The notes under the pieces are model-generated. The model ran no database searches, was not told where the DNA came from, and saw only the letters and a list, made by a program, of their open reading frames with translations. 64,000 nt of DNA from Saccharopolyspora sp. NFXS83 (GTDB lineage Bacteria; Actinomycetota; Actinomycetes; Mycobacteriales; Pseudonocardiaceae). This document shows, piece after piece, positions 1 to 8,126 of the stretch. The stretch is from the NCBI RefSeq assembly GCF_026241095.1, contig NZ_JAPFGB010000004.1, positions 283,256 through 347,255 on the forward strand, written 5' to 3'. Position numbers and translations under genes: made by a program. How positions within the stretch are numbered: the stretch's first letter is position 1; every line of letters begins with the position of its first letter.

Positions 1-1433
1 GCGCGGTAGATCGCGATGGCGCGCAGGATGTGCCTGCGCTGCGCCGGGCGGTCCTCGTGGTTCTCGGTGAGCAGGTGCTTCATCGCCGCGAACGCGTCGC
101 CGGGCCGGTTGATCACGTTGAGCAGCATGGAGTGGCTGACCTGGAAGCTGGAGACCAGCGGTTCCGGTTCGGCCTCGACGAGCTTGTCGAAGGTCTTCTC
201 GCTCCACGACACGAAGCCCTCGGGCGCCTGCTTGCGCACCACCTTGCGCCGCTTCTTCGGGTCCTCCCCCGCCTTGGCCAGCGCCTTCTCGTTCTCGATC
301 ACGTGCTCCGGGGCCTGCACCACCACGTAGCCCGCGGTGTCGTAGCCCGCGCGGCCGGCGCGACCGGCGATCTGGTGGAACTCGCGCGCCTTCAAGTGCC
401 GGGTGCGGACCCCGTCGTACTTGGTCAGCCCGGTCAGCAGCACGGTGCGGATCGGCACGTTGATGCCGACGCCGAGCGTGTCCGTACCGCAGATGATCTT
501 CAGCAGGCCTGCCTGGGCGAGCTGTTCCACGAGCCGCCGGTACTTCGGCAGCATCCCCGCGTGGTGCACTCCGATGCCGTGGCGCACCAACCGCGACAAG
601 GTCTTGCCGAACCCGGCGGTGAACCGGAAGTCCCCGATCGCCTCGGCGATCTTGTTCCGCTGCTCGCGGGAGGCGACGTTCACGCTCATCAGGCCCTGCG
701 CCTGCTCCATCGCGGACGCCTGGTTGAAGTACACGACGTAGACGGGAGCCTGGTTGCCGCCCAGGAGCTCCTCGATCGTCTCGTGCAGCGGGGTGAGCGC
801 GTAGCGGTACGTCAGCGGAATCGGCCGCTCCGCGGAGCTCACCACGGCCGTCGACCGGCCGGTGCGCGCCACCAGGTCCTTCTCGAACCGGGCGACGTCG
901 CCCAGCGTCGCCGACATCAGCACGAACTGCGCCTGCGGCAGTTCCAGCAGCGGCACCTGCCAGGCCCAGCCGCGCTCCGGCTCGGCGTAGAAGTGGAACT
1001 CGTCCATCACGACCTGGCCCACGTCGGCCTGCTCGCCGTCGCGCAGCGCCAAGTTCGCCAGGATCTCGGCGGTGCAGCAGATGATCGGCGCGTCCGCGTT
1101 CACGCTGCTGTCGCCGGTCATCATGCCCACGTTCTCGGCGCCGAAGACGTCGACCAGCGCGAAGAACTTCTCCGAGACCAGCGCCTTGATCGGCGCCGTG
1201 TAGTAGCTGCGCTTCCCCCCGGCCAGCGCGGTGAAGTGCGCACCGGTGGCGACCAGGCTCTTGCCCGAGCCGGTGGGGGTGCTGAGGATGACGTTGGCCC
1301 CGGTCACCACCTCCATCAGCGCCTCCTCCTGCGCCGGGTAGAGCTCGATGCCCTGCCCCGTCGTCCAGGTGGTGAAGGCGTCGAGCAGGACGTCGGGGTC
1401 AGGTGCGCTGGGGAGGTGGTCCGTGAGCTTCAT
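1..1433 (-). CDS. DEAD/DEAH-box helicase, Ski2-like with DUF3516-type C-terminus (3' end outside window)
   Basis: Superfamily 2 nucleic-acid helicase. Translation starts at ATG 1433 and stays open to the window edge, so about 477 residues are visible and the C-terminus is missing. Visible motifs: Walker A TPTGSGKS (about residues 52-59), DEFH box (144-147), motif III SAT (174-176), and motif VI HQIAGRAGRAGYD near residue 400. The long reading frame on the opposite strand is its shadow. The RGRAGYD form and the absence of extra insertions resemble the actinobacterial DUF3516 helicases of about 830-860 residues rather than the larger HelY; these are thought to act on structured RNA. The substrate is not known from sequence. 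It is divergent from the small gene at 1577. Confidence 0.9.
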   Translation of the reverse strand, partial: MKLTDHLPSAPDPDVLLDAFTTWTTGQGIELYPAQEEALMEVVTGANVILSTPTGSGKSLVATGAHFTALAGGKRSYYTAPIKALVSEKFFALVDVFGAENVGMMTGDSSVNADAPIICCTAEILANLALRDGEQADVGQVVMDEFHFYAEPERGWAWQVPLLELPQAQFVLMSATLGDVARFEKDLVARTGRSTAVVSSAERPIPLTYRYALTPLHETIEELLGGNQAPVYVVYFNQASAMEQAQGLMSVNVASREQRNKIAEAIGDFRFTAGFGKTLSRLVRHGIGVHHAGMLPKYRRLVEQLAQAGLLKIICGTDTLGVGINVPIRTVLLTGLTKYDGVRTRHLKAREFHQIAGRAGRAGYDTAGYVVVQAPEHVIENEKALAKAGEDPKKRRKVVRKQAPEGFVSWSEKTFDKLVEAEPEPLVSSFQVSHSMLLNVINRPGDAFAAMKHLLTENHEDRPAQRRHILRAIAIYR

Positions 1434-1576
1434 GGCCCTCGAATCGTCCCTGGCGCGCTCGTGCGCACCTCAGCCGGGGTCCGGTGCGGGTTCGAGGGAG
1501 GACGACATGGGCCATCCGAGCCACCGGAACTCACTCCATCGAGTGAAAGGCGGCGGGCCGGGGCTGGATCGGTCCG

Positions 1577-1792
1577 GTGGGGATCATCGACACTGTGCGC
1601 ATGCCGGAGCGACAGGTGCGATTCGTCGGCGGACCGCTGGACGGGCGCGAACAGGGATTGCGCGATTCCGAGGCGGTGCACGGCCGACTGCTCCGCCACG
1701 TCCACCTGCACGACGGCCCCAAGATCGAAACCTGCTACCGCCTCCACTACGCGCCGGACTCGGGCTGGGAATACCACTTCAACGGCCACTGA
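1577..1792 (+). CDS. small conserved-type protein of unknown function
   Basis: A 71-residue reading frame starting at GTG 1577; an in-frame ATG at 1601 would give 63 residues. The core reads VRFVGGPLDGREQ and the C-terminus is rich in aromatic residues and His (YRLHYAPDSGWEYHFNGH). The opening VRFVGGPLDG resembles that of many short actinobacterial proteins of unknown function, which is why it is kept as a gene rather than a shadow. There is no signal peptide or membrane segment. It stands alone between the divergent helicase and the repeat-rich gap before mutA. A GGTGGGG stretch lies just at the GTG and gives no clear choice of start. Confidence 0.55.
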   Translation: MGIIDTVRMPERQVRFVGGPLDGREQGLRDSEAVHGRLLRHVHLHDGPKIETCYRLHYAPDSGWEYHFNGH

Positions 1793-1808
1793 TCAGAGCG
1801 CCGAAGCC

Positions 1809-1877
1809 CGCCTGTCTTGCGGCCGAAGGCCGTGCAGTGAGCGGCGAAGCCACGCCTGCCTTGCGGCGCAGCCGTGC
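1809..1877. repeat. pair of short direct repeats
   Basis: Two copies of a roughly 26-base unit of the form CGCCTGYCTTGCGGC...GCCGTGC at 1809-1835 and 1853-1877, separated by 17 bases. A 16-base palindrome (ATGCGCG/CGCGCAT-like, about 1881-1898) follows. The block lies directly upstream of the inverted repeat at 1933, in a gap without a convincing gene (1793-2121). It may belong to the same dispersed intergenic repeat family. Confidence 0.55.
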
Positions 1878-1932
1878 TTGTATGCGCGCCAGCGCATAGC
1901 CCACGTCGAAAAGCCGCTCACCCGCGGGTTCG

Positions 1933-2012
1933 CAGCGGCTTCCTCGCGAGGACAGCTTTTCCCTCGGGGCGGAGCCACTCGGGAAAAAGATCCCGCAGCG
2001 AGGAAGCCGCTG
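1933..2012. repeat. intergenic inverted repeat, copy A of a dispersed family
   Basis: Perfect 15-base arms CAGCGGCTTCCTCGC (1933-1947) and GCGAGGAAGCCGCTG (1998-2012). An imperfect inner stem (CTTTTCCC near 1957-1964 with GGGAAAAAG at 1981-1989) sits inside. The same architecture and flanking words (CTCGCGAGRACAGC after the left arm, GATCCCGCAGCGAGG leading into the right arm) recur at 6295-6379, with shorter copies at 11469, 18366 and 31939. It lies about 110 bases upstream of mutA. Confidence 0.8.
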
Positions 2013-2107
2013 AGGCTCCGCCACCTGCCCCCAGAGCAAAACGAGCCGTGGAATCAGTTGGGACGTGAGTCACAAGAGACCGGCCGTTTCAGGGGGGTTC
2101 CGAGTCC

Positions 2108-2113
2108 TACCAT
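2108..2113 (+). promoter_or_regulatory. candidate -10 element for leaderless mutA transcript
   Basis: TACCAT fits the TANNNT -10 pattern and ends 8 bases before the ATG at 2122. There is no Shine-Dalgarno sequence in front of that ATG, so a leaderless mRNA is a reasonable reading. No convincing -35 was found at standard spacing, and the assignment is tentative. Confidence 0.3.
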
Positions 2114-2121
2114 CGGTTCCC

Positions 2122-4002
2122 ATGGCGCCCTCTGACCGGCTCTCGACGACGAGCAGCCCCCGGCCCAGCCTCAGCCTGGGCGGCGAATTCCCCGAGCCCA
2201 CGCACCGGCAGTGGCTCGATCAGGTGGAGAAGGTCCTGCGCAGGACCGGCCGCATCGCGGAAGGTGATCCGGCCCCCGACGATCCGTCCGAGCTGCTCGC
2301 GACGCGGACCTACGACGGGGTCGCGGTCCGCCCGCTGTACTCCGCCGGCGAGGACGCGCCCGGCTCGGGGCTGCCGGGCTTCGCCCCGTTCGTGCGGGGC
2401 AGCAGGCCGCAGGGCTCGGCCGCGGAGGGCTGGGACGTGCGCCAGTCGCACGGGAACCCGGACGCGACCGCGACGAACCGGGAGGTCCTGGCCGACCTGT
2501 ACGGCGGCGTCACCTCGCTGGTGCTGCGGCTCGGCGAGGGCGGGATCGCCGTGGATTCGCTGCCGGACGTGCTCAACGGCGTGCACCTGGACATGATCGG
2601 CGTGGTGCTGGACGCGGGCGAGCAGGCCACGAGCGCCGCCTCTGCCTTCCTGGAGATCGCCGCCGAGCAGGGCGTGGCGCCGAGCGCGCTGCGCGGCAAC
2701 CTCGGCGCCGACCCGCTGGGCGTGCAGGCGCGCACGGGGCGCGAGACCGGCCCGGAGCAGGCCGTGGAGCTGGCGAAGCGCTGCGCCGCCGACCACCCCG
2801 GACTGCGGGCGATCACCGTGGACGCGTTGCCGTACCACGACGCGGGCGGCTCGGACGGTGAAGAGCTCGGCGCCTCGCTGGCCGCGGGCGTCACCTACCT
2901 GCGCTGGCTGACCGAGGCCGGGTTGGACGTGGACACCGCGTGCGGCCTGCTGGAGTTCCGCTACGCGGCGACCGCCGACCAGTTCCTCACCATCGCGAAG
3001 CTGCGCGCCGCGCGCCGCGTGTGGGAGCAGGTCGCGCGCCGCTGCGGTGCCGCGGAACCGGCGCGGGCGCAGCACCAGCACGCGGTGACCTCCTCGGCGA
3101 TGCTGACGCGGCGCGACCCGTGGGTGAACATGCTGCGCGCGACGATCGCGACGTTCGCCGCCGGTGCGGGCGGGGCGCAGGCGGTGACGGTGCAGCCGTT
3201 CGACGCGGCGATCGGCTCGCCGGACGAGTTCTCCCGCCGCGTCGCCCGCAACACGCAGGCGCTGCTGCTCGACGAGTCGCACCTGGCGCAGGTCATCGAC
3301 CCTGCCGGGGGTTCCTGGTACGTGGAGACGCTGACCGATGAGCTGGCGAACGCCGCGTGGGCGTGGTTCCAGGAGATCGAGCGCGCGGGCGGGCTGCCGG
3401 AGGCGTTGCGCTCCGGGTTGGTCGCCGACCGGCTCGCCGCGACCTGGCAGCGGCGCAAGACCGCGGTGGCCGACCGCTCCGACCCGATCACCGGGGTGAG
3501 CGAGTTCCCGAACCTCGACGAACGTCCCCTGCAGCGCGAACCCGCGCCGGAACCGCCTTCGGGCGGGCTGCCCAGGGTGCGCTACGCGGAGGAGTTCGAG
3601 GCGCTGCGCGACGCCGCCGACGCCCAGCCGCAGCGACCGGAGGTCTTCCTCGCCACGCTGGGTCCGCTGGCCACCTACACCGCGCGGGCCTCGTTCGCCC
3701 GGAACCTGTTCGCCGCCGGTGGGCTGGCGGCGACCGAGGCGGGGCCGACGGAGTCCACTTCGGACGTCCTCGCCGCCTACGCCGAGCACCCCGCTCCGGT
3801 GGTGTGCATGTGCTCGGCGGACAAGGTCTACGCCGAGCGCGCCGCCGAGACGGTGCAGGCGCTCAAGGAGGCGGGCGCGAAAAGCGTGCTGCTGGCCGGA
3901 AAACCCGGCCGAGGACCGGACGATGTGGACGGTCACGTGTTCGACGGTTGCGACGCGATCCAGGTTCTGCGCGCGGCGCACCGCACGTTGGGAGTCGAGT
4001 GA
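2122..4002 (+). CDS. mutA: methylmalonyl-CoA mutase small (beta) subunit
   Basis: Non-catalytic partner of the adenosylcobalamin-dependent mutase that interconverts methylmalonyl-CoA and succinyl-CoA in propionate metabolism. It feeds or drains the methylmalonyl-CoA pool used for polyketides. It is 626 residues, normal for the subunit: a mutase TIM-barrel domain (to about residue 480) and a C-terminal B12-fold domain that lacks the cobalt-ligand DxHxxG motif, as expected for the small subunit. ATG 2122 is chosen because conserved sequence begins soon after it; an in-frame GTG at 2065 would add 19 unrelated-looking residues. The stop overlaps the mutB start by one base (TGATG), so the pair is translationally coupled. 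Confidence 0.93.
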   Translation: MAPSDRLSTTSSPRPSLSLGGEFPEPTHRQWLDQVEKVLRRTGRIAEGDPAPDDPSELLATRTYDGVAVRPLYSAGEDAPGSGLPGFAPFVRGSRPQGSAAEGWDVRQSHGNPDATATNREVLADLYGGVTSLVLRLGEGGIAVDSLPDVLNGVHLDMIGVVLDAGEQATSAASAFLEIAAEQGVAPSALRGNLGADPLGVQARTGRETGPEQAVELAKRCAADHPGLRAITVDALPYHDAGGSDGEELGASLAAGVTYLRWLTEAGLDVDTACGLLEFRYAATADQFLTIAKLRAARRVWEQVARRCGAAEPARAQHQHAVTSSAMLTRRDPWVNMLRATIATFAAGAGGAQAVTVQPFDAAIGSPDEFSRRVARNTQALLLDESHLAQVIDPAGGSWYVETLTDELANAAWAWFQEIERAGGLPEALRSGLVADRLAATWQRRKTAVADRSDPITGVSEFPNLDERPLQREPAPEPPSGGLPRVRYAEEFEALRDAADAQPQRPEVFLATLGPLATYTARASFARNLFAAGGLAATEAGPTESTSDVLAAYAEHPAPVVCMCSADKVYAERAAETVQALKEAGAKSVLLAGKPGRGPDDVDGHVFDGCDAIQVLRAAHRTLGVE

Positions 4003-6212
4003 TGAACCACAGCATCCCGAACTTCGCCGACGTCCCGCTGGACCGGGACGCGGCCGAGGGCGACGCGAACTGGGACTCGGCGGTCCTGTCGGCCACCGGC
4101 AAGGAAGCCGACGCCCTGGTGTGGGAAGCGCCCGAGGGCATCGGGGTGAAGCCGCTCTACACCGCGGCCGACACCGAGGACCTGGACTTCCTGGGCACCA
4201 AGCCGGGCATCGCGCCGTTCCTGCGCGGCCCGTACCCGACGATGTACGTCAACCAGCCGTGGACGGTGCGCCAGTACGCGGGTTTCTCCACGGCCGCCGC
4301 ATCGAACGCGTTCTACCGCCGCAACCTCGCCGCCGGGCAGAAAGGCCTGTCGGTGGCGTTCGACCTGGCCACCCACCGCGGCTACGACTCCGACCACCCC
4401 CGGGTGTCCGGTGACGTGGGCATGGCCGGGGTGGCGATCGACTCGATCTACGACATGCGCCAGCTGTTCGACGGCATCCCGCTGGACAAGATGAGCGTGT
4501 CGATGACCATGAACGGCGCCGTGCTGCCGGTGATGGCGCTCTACATCGTCGCCGCCGAAGAGCAGGGCGTGGCGCCGGAGAAGCTCGCGGGGACCATCCA
4601 GAACGACATCCTCAAGGAGTTCATGGTCCGCAACACCTACATCTACCCGCCGCAGCCGTCGATGCGGATCATCTCGGACATCTTCGCCTACACCTCGCAG
4701 AAGATGCCGAAGTTCAACTCGATCTCCATCTCCGGCTACCACATCCAGGAGGCCGGGGCGACGGCCGATCTGGAGCTGGCCTACACCCTCGCCGACGGCG
4801 TGGAGTACCTGCGCGCGGGCAAGCAGGCCGGACTGGACATCGACGCGTTCGCACCCCGGTTGTCGTTCTTCTGGGGCATCGGGATGAACTTCGCGATGGA
4901 GGTCGCGAAGCTGCGCGCCGCCCGGTTGCTGTGGGCGAAGCTGGTGAAGACCTTCGGGCCGCAGAACGCGAAATCCCTGTCGCTGCGCACCCATTCGCAG
5001 ACGTCCGGCTGGTCGCTGACCGCGCAGGACGTCTACAACAACGTGGCCCGCACCTGCGTGGAGGCGATGGCCGCGACCCAGGGCCACACCCAGTCGCTGC
5101 ACACCAACGCGCTCGACGAGGCGCTGGCGCTGCCCACGGACTTCTCCGCGCGCATCGCCCGCAACACGCAGCTGGTGCTGCAGCAGGAATCCGGCACGAC
5201 GCGCGTCATCGACCCGTGGGGCGGCAGCCACTACATCGAGCGGCTCACCCAGGACCTCGCCGAACGCGCGTGGGCGCACATCACCGAGGTCGAGGACGCG
5301 GGCGGCATGGCCCAGGCCATCGACGCCGGCATCCCGAAGCTGCGAGTGGAGGAGGCCGCCGCGCGCACCCAGGCGCGCATCGACTCCGGGCGCCAGCCGC
5401 TGATCGGCATCAACAAGTACCGCTTCGACGGCGACGAGCAGATCGAGGTCCTCAAGGTCGACAACGCCGAGGTCCGCGCCGAGCAGCTGGACAAGCTGCG
5501 GCGGCTGCGGGAGGAGCGCGACGAGGCCGCCTGCCAGGACGCGTTGCGCCGCCTCACCGGTGCCGCCGAGGCCTCGATGTCCGAGGAGCGCCCCAACGAC
5601 CTCGACCACAACCTGCTCACCCTCGCGGTGGACGCGGCCCGCGCGAAGGCCACCGTCGGGGAGATCTCCGACGCGATGGAGAAGGTCTTCGGCCGCCACG
5701 CCGGGCAGATCCGTACGATCTCCGGCGTGTACCGGGAGGAATCGGGGCCGTCGGAGTCCTTGGAGCGCGCCCGCGAAGTCGTGGAGCGCTTCGCCGAGGA
5801 CGAAGGCCGCCGCCCCCGGATCCTGGTCGCGAAGATGGGCCAGGACGGCCACGACCGGGGCCAGAAGGTGATCGCCACCGCGTTCGCCGACCTCGGTTTC
5901 GACGTGGACGTGGGCCCGCTGTTCCAGACGCCCGCCGAGGTGGCGCGTCAAGCCGCCGAGTCCGACGTGCACATCGTCGGGGTGTCGTCGCTGGCCGCCG
6001 GGCACCTCACGCTGGTGCCCGCGCTGCGCGACGAGCTCGCCGCGGTGGGCCGCGAGGACATCATGGTGGTCGTCGGCGGCGTCATCCCGCCAGCGGACTT
6101 CGACGCGCTGCGCGAAGCGGGCGCGAGCGCGATCTTCCCTCCAGGCACGGTGATCGCCGACGCGGCGCTCGGCCTGCTCGAGGAACTCCGGTCCCGGCTC
6201 GAACTCGACTGA
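4002..6212 (+). CDS. mutB: methylmalonyl-CoA mutase large (alpha) subunit
   Basis: Catalytic subunit of methylmalonyl-CoA mutase, 736 residues. The N-terminal barrel binds acyl-CoA. The C-terminal cobalamin domain has the base-off motif DGHDRG at about residues 615-620 (cobalt-binding His about 617), followed by GVSSLAAGH and a glycine-rich GG..P segment that complete the B12 fold. ATG 4002 overlaps the mutA stop and has GGAG seven bases upstream. The chaperone GTPase meaB follows about 215 bases downstream, separated by an inverted repeat (6295-6379), so the three genes probably form one functional unit though not one tight operon. Confidence 0.96.
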   Translation: MNHSIPNFADVPLDRDAAEGDANWDSAVLSATGKEADALVWEAPEGIGVKPLYTAADTEDLDFLGTKPGIAPFLRGPYPTMYVNQPWTVRQYAGFSTAAASNAFYRRNLAAGQKGLSVAFDLATHRGYDSDHPRVSGDVGMAGVAIDSIYDMRQLFDGIPLDKMSVSMTMNGAVLPVMALYIVAAEEQGVAPEKLAGTIQNDILKEFMVRNTYIYPPQPSMRIISDIFAYTSQKMPKFNSISISGYHIQEAGATADLELAYTLADGVEYLRAGKQAGLDIDAFAPRLSFFWGIGMNFAMEVAKLRAARLLWAKLVKTFGPQNAKSLSLRTHSQTSGWSLTAQDVYNNVARTCVEAMAATQGHTQSLHTNALDEALALPTDFSARIARNTQLVLQQESGTTRVIDPWGGSHYIERLTQDLAERAWAHITEVEDAGGMAQAIDAGIPKLRVEEAAARTQARIDSGRQPLIGINKYRFDGDEQIEVLKVDNAEVRAEQLDKLRRLREERDEAACQDALRRLTGAAEASMSEERPNDLDHNLLTLAVDAARAKATVGEISDAMEKVFGRHAGQIRTISGVYREESGPSESLERAREVVERFAEDEGRRPRILVAKMGQDGHDRGQKVIATAFADLGFDVDVGPLFQTPAEVARQAAESDVHIVGVSSLAAGHLTLVPALRDELAAVGREDIMVVVGGVIPPADFDALREAGASAIFPPGTVIADAALGLLEELRSRLELD

Positions 6213-6294
6213 GGAGTCACCGCATGGTTTCTGTCTTGTCAGCGGCGAAGCCGATGAGCAGTGACCACGCACGCAGCCGGACCACCGGCGGGGT

Positions 6295-6379
6295 CTCAGC
6301 TGCTTCCTCGCGAGAACAGCGATTTCGTGGTGCAGGGACCTACATGAGAAATCGATCCCGCAGCGAGGAAGCAGCTGAG
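6295..6379. repeat. intergenic inverted repeat, copy B of a dispersed family
   Basis: Perfect 17-base arms CTCAGCTGCTTCCTCGC (6295-6311) and GCGAGGAAGCAGCTGAG (6363-6379), with an inner stem CGATTTC/GAAATCG (about 6320-6326 and 6348-6354). Compared with copy A, the outer arm carries a G-to-T change matched by C-to-A on the other side. The inner stem is also different yet still paired. It lies between mutB and meaB and could act as an attenuator or transcript end within the locus. Confidence 0.8.
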
Positions 6380-6426
6380 GTTCCGCTGAACGACCCGCTA
6401 CGCAGCCCACCCCGCAAGGACTTTTG

Positions 6427-7413
6427 ATGCCGCGCGAGATCGACGTCGAGGACTACGCCAAGGGCGTGCTGGAGGGTTCCCGCACGAAGTTGGCGCAGGC
6501 GATCACGCTGGTCGAGTCGACCAAACCGGCGCACCGGGCGAAAGCGCAGGAGCTGCTGGTCGAGCTGCTCCCGCGCAGCGGCGGGGCGCACCGGGTGGGC
6601 ATCACCGGTGTGCCCGGCGTCGGCAAGTCCACGTTCATCGAGTCGCTGGGCACCTCGCTGACCGCCGCCGGGCACCGGGTGGCGGTGCTGGCGGTGGACC
6701 CGTCCTCGACCCGCACCGGCGGCAGCATCCTCGGCGACAAGACGCGGATGGCCACGCTGTCGGCTGATCCGGCAGCGTTCGTGCGGCCGTCACCGTCGGC
6801 GGGCACGCTCGGCGGCGTCGCGCGGGCCACCCGCGAGACGATCGTGCTGATGGAGGCCGCCGGGTTCGACGTGGTGCTGGTGGAGACCGTCGGCGTCGGC
6901 CAGTCCGAGGTGACGGTGGCAGGGATGGTCGACTGCTTCCTGCTGCTGACGCTGGCGCGGACCGGGGATCAGTTGCAGGGCATCAAGAAGGGCGTCCTGG
7001 AGCTCGCCGACCTGGTAGCGGTCAACAAGGCCGACGGTCCGCACGAGATGGACGCGCGCAAGGCGGCCCGCGAACTGCGCGGCGCGCTGCGGCTGCTCAC
7101 GCCGGTCAGCGCCTCGTGGACGCCGCCCGTGGTGACGTGCAGCGGGCTCACCGGCACCGGGCTGGACTCGCTGTGGGAGCAGATCGAGCAGCACCGCGCC
7201 ACGCTCACCGACACCGGCGAACTCGCCGACAAGCGCAGCCGCCAGCAGGTCGAGTGGACCTGGGCGCTGGTCCGCGACCAGCTGATGGCGGAGCTCGTCA
7301 CCCACCCCGAGGTGCGCGGGATCGTCGACGAGGTCGAATCCCACGTCCGCGCGGGCGAACTCACCGCCTCCCTGGCGGCGGAGCGGCTGCTGCGCGCGTT
7401 CCGCGCCCGCTGA
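6427..7413 (+). CDS. meaB: methylmalonyl-CoA mutase-associated GTPase MeaB (ArgK family)
   Basis: G-protein chaperone that loads and protects the adenosylcobalamin cofactor of methylmalonyl-CoA mutase. It has 328 residues. P-loop GVPGVGKS at about residues 61-68, VDPSSTRTGGSILGDKTRM switch region, ETVGVGQSE (Walker B region) and NKAD specificity motif are all present. ATG 6427 has AAGGA seven bases upstream; a TTG directly in front of it is disregarded. Its place after mutB supports the specific role over other members of the SIMIBI GTPase class. Confidence 0.95.
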   Translation: MPREIDVEDYAKGVLEGSRTKLAQAITLVESTKPAHRAKAQELLVELLPRSGGAHRVGITGVPGVGKSTFIESLGTSLTAAGHRVAVLAVDPSSTRTGGSILGDKTRMATLSADPAAFVRPSPSAGTLGGVARATRETIVLMEAAGFDVVLVETVGVGQSEVTVAGMVDCFLLLTLARTGDQLQGIKKGVLELADLVAVNKADGPHEMDARKAARELRGALRLLTPVSASWTPPVVTCSGLTGTGLDSLWEQIEQHRATLTDTGELADKRSRQQVEWTWALVRDQLMAELVTHPEVRGIVDEVESHVRAGELTASLAAERLLRAFRAR

Positions 7414-7472
7414 CCGGCGCCCGCAGCCCGGTTCGCTGGAACCGCCCGGGGCGTTCGAGGATCGTGAACCGC

Positions 7473-7964
7473 ATGTCCGCATGGATCATCGAGGCCGAGC
7501 CGGTCGGCGGCGCGGGAATCGACGCGGCGATCTGGGAGTACGTCGCCGAGGTCGGTCGGCGTCTCCTGGGGCGTCCGGCGACCGACGCGGAGCTGCGGGC
7601 GGTGCTCGATCGCGATCCGCACGGCGACCTGGCCCCACCGCGGGGAGCGTTCCTCGTCGCGCGGGACGACGACGGCGATCTCATCGGATGCGTCGGCGCG
7701 CGGTTGCTGGACGACCTCCCCGCGACCGCGGAGCTCAAGCGCATGTACGTACGCCCCGCGCACCGCGGTGTCGGCCTGGGCCGTGCGCTGCTGGTGGCCG
7801 CCGAGCGGTCCGCCGCGGACCTGGGCGCGACGCGGATCGTCCTCGACACCAGGACGGAGCTCGTCGAGGCGCGGACCCTCTACGGCGCCCACGGCTACCG
7901 GGAAACGGCGCCCCGCAACAGCCACGGCGATGCGGAGCACTGGTACGCGAAGACCCTCCGCTGA
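7473..7964 (+). CDS. GNAT-family N-acetyltransferase
   Basis: A 163-residue GNAT fold. The acetyl-CoA-binding motif A is visible as RMYVRPAHRGVGLGRALL (the R/Q-x-x-G-x-G/A pattern, about residues 92-109), and the C-terminal LYGAHGYRE is typical of beta-strand 5 and helix 4. The substrate cannot be predicted. The start at ATG 7473 is the only one that keeps the fold complete without an unrelated N-terminal extension. It lies 59 bases after meaB but has no clear functional link to it. Confidence 0.85.
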   Translation: MSAWIIEAEPVGGAGIDAAIWEYVAEVGRRLLGRPATDAELRAVLDRDPHGDLAPPRGAFLVARDDDGDLIGCVGARLLDDLPATAELKRMYVRPAHRGVGLGRALLVAAERSAADLGATRIVLDTRTELVEARTLYGAHGYRETAPRNSHGDAEHWYAKTLR

Positions 7965-8126
7965 GCGGCCCCGAACGCCCTCGCCGAACACCGGTCCGCG
8001 GCCGGGGCATTCGGGGAGCTCGGCTGCTCCGGATGGCCGGTTTTCCGGCCTTTTCGGGAGGTTTCGACCGTGCCGGGGTGTCCGGAGGCGGTACACCGTT
8101 CTCGGGCACTCGCTTCGGAGGTCGGG

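Noticed and set aside
30..2135. Plus-strand open frame of 701 codons over the helicase
   Set aside because: It is the shadow of the minus-strand helicase, whose motifs are clear. The frame is Arg/His/Val-rich without domains and runs on past the helicase start into the repeats.
3933..6410. Minus-strand open frame of 825 codons opposite mutB
   Set aside because: High GC at third positions leaves the antisense frame open; the translation is Arg/Val/His-rich and without motifs, while mutB is unmistakable.
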